Shown here one piece after another: positions 9,526 through 19,046 of a stretch of DNA of 64,000 nt (positions are counted from its first letter, which is position 1; each line of letters begins with the position of its first letter). This stretch comes from Polytrichum commune (lineage: Eukaryota; Streptophyta; Polytrichopsida; Polytrichales; Polytrichaceae): contig OX485804.1 in the NCBI GenBank assembly GCA_950295325.1, positions 56,780,429 through 56,844,428 of the forward strand. The letters are read 5' to 3'. The notes beneath the pieces were generated by a model, which had not been told where the DNA came from, ran no database searches, and was given only the letters and a program-made list of their open reading frames with translations. Made by a program: the position numbers and the translations under genes.

Positions 9526-11235
9526 CTCATTTCAACCAGTGCAGTACATCCCATCACATCATATTGTATCACAACAGCAGGACTGAAGAACATACTTAAG
9601 TTAGGCAGAGTTTCCAGTTGCTTCAGGAATCACTCACAACCTTTACTCATCGAACGAGTTCCATGCTATCTGTCCCCTGCTCACCCATCTCCATAGGGGC
9701 ATCCAACCCGAATTCAGCCCCCTGGCAGGTCACATAAACTTCTCCTAAAAGTCATCCTTGTCCATATACTAAACTACGGATTACGAAAAACAACTTGAAG
9801 GGAAGAGTTACTCGAAGGAAAATCCATATATGAGTGGGGCCGAAGATCACAGAGACCAAGAAGAGAATGCTTGTGTAGGAACGGAGGCGAATCTGCCACT
9901 TTAAAGCGTTAAGGCTCTGCATCGAAGCGGCGGTAGTTGGAAACCCTAGCCCTAACCCTAGCCCTAACAAAATCCCTTCAGCCATTCGATGTACATACCC
10001 GAGAGTTCGAACCAGGTCCGGGTATCAGATCAGCCCGGCCGTTCATGAGAAGCCCGAAAGCCCTAGTCTCATAAAGTTTGTGGGCGTTATTCGGTTAGCT
10101 TTCCATGTTCTCCAACTTCTGCCGATTAGATTCACACATTGAAACTTGTGTTGCATTAGCAAATCTACAATGAAGCATTAACAAAAATCATGTTGGAAAT
10201 TGGGCCTCCTTCTATTTAGTTATCATTATTAGAAGTGCACGTTTGTTGATTTTTTTTTTAATTGAACACATAGGTCTTCCCAATTGCGTTCATTATCAAG
10301 TGTGGAGCAATTATCAAGTTTTGAAGACATGATCCAAATTGTACTGATTTTATGGTTTTGTTTTTTTTCTTGACGGCACCCCAAACCAATCAAATATAGG
10401 AGTCCGATTAAGAAAAGTGACCAAATAACACCCACCTACATTAAAAAAAAGTTGGAGCTTGATTATGAAATACAATAAGTGCACACTTTTGCAAGTCGTA
10501 TATGCTCACCAGTGGCATATGAAAATTACATGTGTTCCACAAAAGTATAGGACACTTATGCTTAAGTATAAGACTACATATGCTCTAATACTAGGCACTT
10601 TATGATTGAAGTATAAGCGCCCTATGCAAAAGCACGTGACACTTATTTGCCTCAACTCGGATGAACTCCATCCCATGTGTTAGAACATATTCATTCGACC
10701 ATAGAAGTTTACTTTCGGTAATGATGTTTTTACACACCTCTGTGGTTCTTATCTTTTTCACAACCATTCTTTCCCCAAAGCAATTTTTACACATCTTTTC
10801 AGCATCATTTCTTGTCGGTTGGAATACCCTAGCAACAAACCTTGTCTCCTCTTCCCCTTTGTATCCTTTTATGACCCATTGTTAGATTGTCCTCCTCCTC
10901 TCATCTTTCCTAGAACCTAGATTTATGAATTATAAAGTATGAATTCTAGATGCTTTCACATCAAAAACTTATAATTTCATTGTACTTGAAGGCCATAAGA
11001 CCTAATAAAATACACATTATGTAAATGCAAACCCGTCATACCAGTCCACCTTCAATATGTGTTACCCCGATGATTGTAAGAATTGCATATGTGTTAAAGA
11101 GAATTGCCCTCTTAAATCAATTCACTTCAATAAGTTTTAATTTGGATGAAAGTGAGGCTATGAAATTTTTATAATTTTGATGACATTGACAAAAACTCTA
11201 ACCATAAACCCTAACCCTTAAACCCTACTACCTTA
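9526..11235. other. Intergenic; no supported gene
   Basis: Upstream flank of the snoRNA cluster, then AT-rich DNA. A second telomere-like tract lies near 11198-11227 (CCATAAACCCTAACCC, then TTAAACCCTA). A minus frame at 9752-9985 begins inside the telo-box tract and looks accidental. Confidence 0.5.
9941..9968. promoter_or_regulatory. Telo-box tract upstream of the snoRNA cluster
   Basis: The tract reads AAACCCTAGCCCTAACCCTA followed by GCCCTAAC, a degenerate telomere-type repeat. In plants, telo-boxes together with site II elements (TGGGCY) mark promoters of ribosomal-protein and snoRNA genes. A TGGGCC lies at 10201-10206. Both sit upstream of the snoRNAs in the minus-strand direction, at about 420 and 680 bp from the first unit, so a promoter here is plausible. 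The tract could also be a short interstitial telomeric repeat. Confidence 0.45.
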
Positions 11236-11615
11236 TTGGAACACCTAGCATTGTTACTTGCAGCTCGAGTGAAATTACCCACTATGAATGCACACGAGTT
11301 CATCAATGATGAACTAAACTTTGATGTAAACAATCCCTACATACTTATTGAGGAGGAAATTATAGGCATGCTTTATGAAAGAGTTGATGCAACTGACAAT
11401 GTGCAAATTGGTGATGTGGTGGTAGATAGAGTAGGATTCAAGGATGTTGAAAGTGCACTAGTGATGTTGATGTAATTATTAGAGCAAAGTCCATCTGATG
11501 TTACACCTCTCATCTAGACCATTCAAACACTTCAAAAGGAAATAGGATCTTGGCGTTCACAAGAATCTCATCAAATTGTCATAGATTCATTCTTTCATTT
11601 ACACGTAGATGGATG
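11236..11615 (+). pseudogene. C-terminal remnant of a pogo/Tigger-like transposase
   Basis: A frame without an ATG reads LEHLALLLAARVKLPTMNAH, then an acidic part (YILIEEEIIGML, FKDVESALVMLM). After TAA at 11473 it continues in the same frame as LLEQSPSDVTPLI, stop, then a stretch ending HQIVIDSFFH. The order 'acidic region with EEI, V..VESAL..L, then ...IDSFF' is the usual tail of Tigger/pogo DDE transposases in the Tc1/mariner superfamily. At least two stops break it, and no catalytic DDE region is recognisable upstream. The family call rests on this tail alone. Confidence 0.4.
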
Positions 11616-12828
11616 ATGACATTCATATCTTATATATTTTCACCCTTTATATATACAAGTGTTATTGTTTTTGATTCCAAAGTCACATAAGTATTATTCA
11701 AGTAAATGTTACAAATTGTCTACACTACCCCTCATAAGTGTTAAAGTGTTAACCACACATAAGTGTTACAACTTTCCTTGCTTTGAATTGTTACTAGATA
11801 TCAAGGGTGGACTATATCACCAATGCACTATCTCAAGAATTTCCATTTGAACTCAAGTTTACCAAATTCTCGTACTTAACACCCACCTCTTGCAACTACT
11901 ATAGTTGGAACTATCATGGCCAACAATTTATCTAATTATAATGAGTAGAGCCCAACATCATAGGGGGCTTGTAGCATGTGGGCGAAGAGGCTTGACTCCA
12001 TTTGTAAGAGTTGGAATGGCTATGAGGGGTGGGATAGAAAAGTACATTAGTGGGAACAACCCATGTCACCCTTTGGTTCAGAGGGTGACCCAACAAAAAA
12101 ATCAAATGTTATGAGGTTGGTCAATAATGATTCACTCCAAAACTGACATTCAAAGTTTTTATGGCCAATGCCGCATGCAAGCATCCCACTCATAAAGTCC
12201 ATGTACATTTGAAAATCTTCATCAGGCGTCTTCAAAGAAAGATAAGCCTCTAAAGTTCTTCATCACTCAACTTTGAGGGGGTGAAGGGTTTAGATGGTCG
12301 TCTCACAATGAATTGGTGGGCAATAGGAATTTGAAATACATGTGGGTTTGTTCCTTAAAGCTTAGACACTTGATTTATTTTGGACTTTGACATAGTAAAA
12401 TGGATAATTGGCCCAAATAAAGATAAATTAAAAAGTAATGTATATTGGATTTTTGGATGGATTTTAAACACGATGTATACCTATCACGCTAGAATGTCTA
12501 GAAAAGTAGCAATGCGCTTGAGGTGATCTATGAACTTTTAGATTTAAATAAGTAAATATAAAGTTGAAAAACGAGTTTGACATCAAATCCAATAGTTTTG
12601 CATTGCAATGCATTGCATCCTATTGCACAAATGCGAGGCTTGGTGGCTAGAGGGACTTTTATTTATTTATTTTTGAATTGTTGGAGTGTGCAGATGGGTC
12701 CAAATCACAAAGATTACAATGGCAACATGTTGTTGAAAACACATTGTTATGAGGCAATGTCAATCATGATGAATGGTCCCATTTGTTGCAAATCTTACCC
12801 TTGAACAATCAACTATGTACGTTGAGAG
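11616..12828. other. Intergenic; no supported gene
   Basis: AT-rich DNA with short frames only. It is probably the decayed flank of the transposase remnant, but nothing specific was recognised. Confidence 0.5.
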
Positions 12829-13249
12829 CATGGGGAGGTCACTCCATTGTATAGTTGAACAACCACGTGCAAACACTTTACATGTAAAAAATCCTACTTT
12901 TTACATAAAGCATCTCCAAAATGGGTCAAATTTTTTTCAAGATTTTGATGAGTAGATATACACAGTACATATTACATAGTTAAAAATGGTAACTAAATTT
13001 GATGATTTAAAAAAAATAAAACATACCATTTCTAAGTAGAATGAAACATACTTGACCTAAAACAATTACAAGAAAAATTGAAGATGAATAAAACTTTCAA
13101 AAGAATATAAAAAAGATACTATCAATGGTTATGTATATGTAGAAAAAATATCATCAATTTTAAAATTATCTATGGCATGTAATATAGGGGTAGCAAACTT
13201 TGTTCGCACGTCGTGGTGTTCAACTTGACAATGGAGTGACCTCCCCATG
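12829..13249. mobile_element. 421-bp foldback element with ~50-bp terminal inverted repeats
   Basis: The left end CATGGGGAGGTCACTCCATT is repeated in inverted orientation at the right end, and similarity runs on through GTTGAACA-CCACG-CGTGC for about 50 bp with few differences. The interior is very AT-rich and has no coding potential, as expected of a MITE. I find no convincing target duplication (flanks ...GTTGAGAG and ACATTATG...), so the superfamily is open. Confidence 0.7.
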
Positions 13250-13506
13250 ACATTATGAATTTTAACCTAGGATTGATGACTCTAGACCACAAATTAGTTT
13301 AATCCGTGATTGTTCAAGCACTTTCACATGCATGCCTAGGAACACACATTAACATAGTATTCATGAAAATGTGACATTTACATGTGACTTTTTGGTTTGT
13401 TGTTTCCAAGGCCGACTTAGTTTCTAGTTTTGTGGAGTGCACTTCAACTTTGGAAAAAATTACATTTTGAAACTAATTCTATATAGGCACAAGTTCATAG
13501 AGTAAA

Positions 13507-13609
13507 GAAGAAGTGTTTTTATATCATGAATGTTATGTTTTGATTGCCACCAAGAGTGTTTAAAGTAACAATCAAGAACATAACATTCATGATATAAAAA
13601 GGCTTCTTC
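13507..13609. repeat. Near-perfect 40-bp-arm hairpin (miRNA-precursor-like)
   Basis: The left arm (13507-13546) and right arm (13569-13609) are reverse complements except for one 2-base mismatch (TG against CC) and one bulged base. The loop is 22 bases. This compact shape, about 103 nt in all, is what a plant pre-miRNA or a very small foldback element looks like from either strand. I do not recognise a known miRNA in the arms, and no target duplication was seen. Confidence 0.7.
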
Positions 13610-16268
13610 CCTTCTTATCCCTTGCACATGCTACAAGCATCTCGTGAATACATCCAAATGTAGTTGGGCAAAGCTGCCTACAAAGACCAATTCAATCCGA
13701 CCTTCCTTGTATTCGAGAAAAAAATGACATTTGTGACATTTTTGCATGCCATGGGACGTTTTCACAAATACCATGTTCATTGTTCATGTGCTATAAAAAG
13801 AAGGTAACAAAACTACAAAACAAATCGTTTGTGAAGCAAACTTCAAAATTGTACCAAGGTCAATTTGCCATAGCATCAAATATACACATGGTACGTACAT
13901 TTTCTCTAACATACAGAATTGTACCATAGGAATTAACATGCATTAATGTAATCATAAATCTATGAATGTTTTAAAAACAAGATCACTATACGATGCTTGT
14001 GGGATTAAATGGGACGATGGATGGTACAATCTCGATTAGAAAATCTAATGTCAGTTGGTATGCTTCATTTAAGGTTCTACATCGCATCACTTTCAATACA
14101 TACATGCACCTTGAACCTTACCATTCCGCTACTCACTCCAAATTCATCAATTGATAGTACTCGGCCCTGTTCCCATTGGGAAATTGGTGGTTCAGCCAAA
14201 ACTTTAGCAAGAGCATTCCAGAAGGCTCTTTGAAGTGTCTCGAGAAATCTCAACACGTGGACAGATGTCTCCATTTGCACATGCACCTCTTTGTGAAGGT
14301 GGGAAAAACCTCTTCAGTGTAAGTTCATTCAAGTTGACAGTAGGCAAATTATAGCATTGTGTTTGATGGGTTTCAGCCTCGTGTAGTTGGTACGGTAGGT
14401 AGTTGTAATTGTAAGTTGAAGTACTAATATTTCTGCAATCAATTCACGCTCCAACGCATGTGGAGGTTGCATATATACACGGCGAGTTTCCTTACATATA
14501 TATTATTGGACTCAAATTGCAGGAACGTTGCAAATTACATTGTTTTGCAACTGTTTGTGCTCAATGATGTGTAGGAATTATGTCGAGTGCAACGAAGTTA
14601 GAAGGTAGAGGAGCCTAATTAAAACAAACTTTGCCTGAATTGGACAGTCATTTTTTGCTATGAACAATGCAACCAGTGTGCACGAAGAATTTGGGCCAAC
14701 TCAAGCGCAATCCTCACTTCTTTATTATTAGTCAGCCATTCATTGGAATGTTTAGTGTCTTTTAAAACTTTGACTGAAAACAAACATTCTGAAATATGAT
14801 CTGATGAGTTTCTTAACTTATTTTCTGATTCAAAGTCGACAATCAAATGAACCCACTTATATGCGACTTATTGCGGGATTTCTCTATTCATTGTACACAA
14901 CTGTGATTGTAAAGTGCTTCCTAATGTGGGTTTTTGTTTGTCATTTTACAATCATCTTTGAAGTGTGAAATTCTGCACACATGTATAATTTATCTGTGGT
15001 TATCATGATTTCAGGCATCACAACAGGAACTTAATGTCAAATTACTGTGAAAGGTCATCACTTAAATACCAAAGGACACGACCCTGGGATGGCACGTTCA
15101 AGTGAGAGATGTTGCTTCTTTGTGATTTAGTAGGATATCCTCTCACAATTGATGTTTGGACTCATCAAAGGTGCGTTCCCTTGCCGACAAGTTTTGTAAG
15201 CATGTCACCTTGGGATTAAGCAATTTACCGATTTTTTTGTTCCACTGTAATTCTCCAAATACATGTACTTACAAAGAAACTGGAAATTGTGAAGTTTGGG
15301 GCGCTTCTTCACAACCAATTCATGATTGTAGTTTTTGTGGGTATCTTTGTAGGCGTATAATTAGTAATCCTCGAGTTCCCTGGAAATTCATTCATAAAAG
15401 CCATGTAAATGTTCCACGGACTTTTTGCAGAGCCTTTAAGAATACACATGATACTTATGGAGAGAAGGTCTGTGTGGAGGAAAACGAGTCCAGGCTACCT
15501 GAGACTCACAAAACAAGGACTTCCTACTTTTGCGTCTAATATGTATGTGAGTCCTAAAGGCTAGATGAGGGCAAACATTTGTGCAAAGATGCATTTAGCA
15601 AGTAAATTCAACCAGTGCCCATTTCCGAGATTAAGTGAAGAAGGAACAAGAACCACGACCTAAAGGTTATGGAAATCCCAGGTGCACCACTTTATGGTAA
15701 TCCAAGGTGACATTCTTGAAAAGGTAAATTTTAACCCCCCAAAATTGTAATGATATATGCACAATGGTGGGTACAATGCAATCAAAGAAGGTTAAAACAA
15801 GGATCTGTGACACTACAATTGAGAGGTGAATCTGGGAGTTTGGAGGTTTCACAAAGATTGTAGGTACATCCTTAACGAATTTGTCAAGCAAAGAGGCCTT
15901 GATGTAAGCATGAACATAATTTCAATTGTGATGCTCAACCAAAATGAGTTCCCTCGGTTCATCCTTGTGATGTAGATAAAACTCCAAAGTTAAGTTATTG
16001 GAGCATTTCTCAAAGCATTCACGAGCCTTTTCATTCATACTTGAGTTTTCAACATGGTTGCTTAAAGGTTCCTTTATTCAAGCTTTATTAATTATTGACC
16101 CCTTTTAATTGTTTTAAAAAATTTACAAGTAGGGATAAAGTGCTCGTTGTGCAAAACAATAGACGAATTTGGTTAGCTTGTTGCAGGATTCAAAACTGTC
16201 AAACTAACCTTTCCATTGATTCTAAGGCATTTCATGAGGACTTGATTTTTTGAGCTCAAAACCGACCC
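13610..16268. other. Intergenic; no supported gene
   Basis: Several frames of 60-130 codons occur (minus 14658-14846, plus 15156-15539) but show no recognisable motif and no splice partners. The region immediately upstream of the gene at 16269 is AT-rich with no clear TATA box. Confidence 0.5.
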
Positions 16269-17924
16269 ATGGCGAAATCCATGATCATGGCTCCCCCTTT
16301 GGGGGAGGAGGATCTATGGGATAAGGTAACTGCGAAAGTAGAACCGGCATTTAGGTTCGAGCTTATGATTGCACCACACGAGGAGGGCCGATATGTCACC
16401 CACAAGAAACGGCCTTCGCCCAAACCTAATCTCGATGCCAAATCCGATCTCGAGGATTCAAAGAAAAAGGGTAGAAAAGAGGGTTTAGTGGACGATGCGT
16501 ATTGGTGGGAGTGTTGGTTTTTGTACCTTAGCAAGAAACAACTCGACAGAGATGACATGCGAGACCTCATACTATCGAAGCTACCAATGAGTAAATTGTA
16601 TGCCGTTGGATGCATGCCTGAGTATTTTCCCTACTTGTTCAATGCCCATGTCAACCCTTTCTTAGAGAACCAACTCAAACACAACACAGAGTATTTCCCG
16701 AGCGCGTTTTGTACACGGTTGGAGGAGCTCGATAGCTATGGCATCCTACACGACGTGTCGCCACGGCAAGTGGTGGCGTATCAAATAGCAAAGAAGAAAT
16801 GGGTCAAGTTCCCCACGTTAGAGTTCCTCCCCCCACGAGTCAACCAAATGCTCGCGGGGGAGGGCGGGTTGCTATTGATGTGTGGAGACCCCCCACCGTG
16901 GGTCGACCCTTTGGCACCTCCGGAACCGGTAGCGCCGCCTCCGGAACCTCCCAAACCGGAGAAGAAAAAAGGTGAGGGCGAGGACGGTGAGGAAGTCGCC
17001 GAGGAGGAAGCCCCCGACGAAGGCGACGAAGAAGGTGAAGATGCAAAGAAGAAGAAAGCGAAGCCGCCTCCCGAGAAACCCCCCGAGAAGCGGATCGACC
17101 CCAACGGCCAAAAATTGATTGTCGTGTGTAACCCTATCGCACGCACGTTCCGAATCTTACCACGCATGCATTGCCACTTGGAGAATCTAATGGGTCATAT
17201 AGCCGTGAATTCGATTTCGAGTGAGTATGTCGTCTACATTATCGGATACCACCCGGCTATCGGACAATGTCCGGAGCCTGAAGGACTCCGAGTCGCGGTG
17301 TTTAAATCGTTGAAGGGAATTTGGAGAGTGTTTCGCCTTCCTCAAGGCAAGCTCTACAGGCCGGGGATGTCGTGCTACAATAGGGCGCTGCCTCTCATCA
17401 CAAAGAATATAGATACCTCAACCATCTTTTGTGCGGCTCAAGTTATTACAGCGCAGGCAGGCATTACGATTCCGGTCGTGTTGAGTTTCCGCAAGAAAAT
17501 GCGGTGCTTCAAAGCGTATAACTGGCCATCGGCATCAGAAGTAGAGTGCCCACAGTTGGTAGAGTGCAATGGTAAATTATACATTGTTGCGAGGGGGATT
17601 GGAGAAAAAACAACAATTACGATTTGGACTTTCATATATTACGAGTACAGTCGACCGGAATGCAAACAAATAACAAAGATGCCCCCCGCGTTGTTCACCA
17701 AAATCTTCCCTTATGGGTACCGTATTAGTAATAGGTTGAACTTTGATCTCACCTCGAGCACGAATACCATAGCTTTCACTTGTCGAGAAAGACCCACTAG
17801 AATTGGATGTTATGATGTGAAGAAAGATTCTTGGAGTGAGCTTCCTCTTTGGCCCGGCTGGATAGAAAATTTGACTTTTCTGGGAAACTGGAGATTCGAA
17901 CCGGCAGCCCATGCACAAGTGTAA
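16269..17924 (+). CDS. Divergent F-box/kelch-type protein, paralogue 1
   Basis: This single 551-residue open frame starts in a good context (ACCCATGGCG). Residues 98-135 (RDLILSKLPMSKLYAVGC...) resemble a degenerate F-box. Kelch/FBA-like units follow: W-x-FPTLEFLPPRVNQMLAGEGGLLLM (about 178-204), LIVVCNPIARTFRILP (283-298), VVYIIGYHP (321-329), VAVFKSLKGIWRVF (342-355), PQLVECNGKLYIVARG (428-443) and IGCYDVKKDSWSELP (512-526). The tail NWRFEPAAHAQV matches paralogue 3. Residues 207-278 are a proline/glutamate/lysine-rich insert between predicted blades. By family, such proteins recruit substrates to SCF (SKP1-CUL1-F-box) E3 ligases, but SKP1 binding is inferred here. It is intronless and more GC-rich than its surroundings. 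Confidence in the coding region is high; confidence in the F-box role is moderate. Confidence 0.85.
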   Translation: MAKSMIMAPPLGEEDLWDKVTAKVEPAFRFELMIAPHEEGRYVTHKKRPSPKPNLDAKSDLEDSKKKGRKEGLVDDAYWWECWFLYLSKKQLDRDDMRDLILSKLPMSKLYAVGCMPEYFPYLFNAHVNPFLENQLKHNTEYFPSAFCTRLEELDSYGILHDVSPRQVVAYQIAKKKWVKFPTLEFLPPRVNQMLAGEGGLLLMCGDPPPWVDPLAPPEPVAPPPEPPKPEKKKGEGEDGEEVAEEEAPDEGDEEGEDAKKKKAKPPPEKPPEKRIDPNGQKLIVVCNPIARTFRILPRMHCHLENLMGHIAVNSISSEYVVYIIGYHPAIGQCPEPEGLRVAVFKSLKGIWRVFRLPQGKLYRPGMSCYNRALPLITKNIDTSTIFCAAQVITAQAGITIPVVLSFRKKMRCFKAYNWPSASEVECPQLVECNGKLYIVARGIGEKTTITIWTFIYYEYSRPECKQITKMPPALFTKIFPYGYRISNRLNFDLTSSTNTIAFTCRERPTRIGCYDVKKDSWSELPLWPGWIENLTFLGNWRFEPAAHAQV

Positions 17925-19000
17925 ACGATTTGTGTATCCTACTTCATTGGGTGATAAAGAGTAAGATAGCTCAAAGTTGTTTTTTACGTTGAAATGTTTG
18001 CAATTAAAGCAAAGTTCACGTGTTTTGAAATCCTCACAATATGTTGGTTTAGGAGGTCTCATCCTTTATCTTGTGGATTATAACACCGGCCGTGTTATAG
18101 AGTCCACCCCTGCAAGGGGTCGGTATCCCAAGGGTGGATACACTCATCATTCATGCTTGCTTTTTTGCAAGGAGTTAACATATATATTTATCTATCCAAC
18201 ATCATGGGGAATCCATGGGCAATTTAAGAAGAATGGGGCTTTTATTCATGTTGGTCTTTCACATCAATGCTAGGTTTTATTTTTAACCTTTTAAACTATA
18301 ATTTCTTTCCTTTTGTGGAATATATGTGAAAGCAAAAATCTAAATCTCAACACATATGTTGATTGAATAAATATTGTTCAAATTTACACCAATGCAAATC
18401 ACTAAATATCAAACATTGTTGTCATTGTGAAAAATATTATAGTTGAAGGCTAACCCACATGAGATATAGACATCCAAAATTGTGCCTCTAATAACTCAAC
18501 ATCGTAACTACCAAAGGTTGTGTCACTTACGGGGAGTCGCGACCTTGTAACAATCTCTAGCAAATCAATCAATAATGAGCTTCTAAATAAGAGTCATTGA
18601 GTCTTGGAAAGAATGTGTGAGAAAATAGGCCAACTTGTCCAAATCCTAACTTATTCTTGATGCGTCCAAGTATTCTTACATCTTTAAATGTAAATTCAAC
18701 ATTATAACGTAGGAAACATGAGCCTCAATATTGATGAGTTGATGATTTTGTTCTTTGTCTTTGTAGGTACTTGCACATGTATGTGACTAATTATATGAAT
18801 TTGACAAGTGTCAAAATTTATTCAAGTTGGGTGTGAATTAGTCATCCTAATTTGGGTTAGTTGAAGATATATTCTCATTGTAAGACAAATGCCATCCCAT
18901 TTTGTTGGAAAAAGAAATTGCTTCTCAACTTGTACAATTAAGAATATTAAATAAATCATACAATTGAAAGAAGATTTGAGACCTTTGAAAGCAATCAAAG
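17925..19000. other. Intergenic between paralogues 1 and 2
   Basis: No gene. Near 18073-18107 a nested palindrome occurs (GTGGA...TCCAC enclosing ATAACAC-CGGCC-GTGTTAT), followed at once by CCCCTGCAAGGGG. It could form a stem-loop in the 3' region of the gene ending at 17924. The rest is AT-rich. Confidence 0.55.
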
Positions 19001-19029
19001 TTTTTTTTTTTTTTTTTTTGGGGGGGGGG
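19001..19029. repeat. T19-G10 homopolymer junction
   Basis: A run of 19 T followed by 10 G sits 17 bases upstream of the ATG at 19047. The lengths are liable to sequencing error and to variation between individuals. Confidence 0.9.
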
Positions 19030-19046
19030 TTTAGTTAGCATCCAAA

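Noticed and set aside
9990..10062. B-box-like GGTTCGAACTC on the minus strand, suggesting a tRNA
   Set aside because: The T arm does not pair and no acceptor stem or anticodon arm can be drawn.
16781..17167. Minus-strand frames opposite paralogue 1 and similar frames opposite the other paralogues
   Set aside because: They are shadows created by the proline/glutamate-rich GC-biased coding strand.
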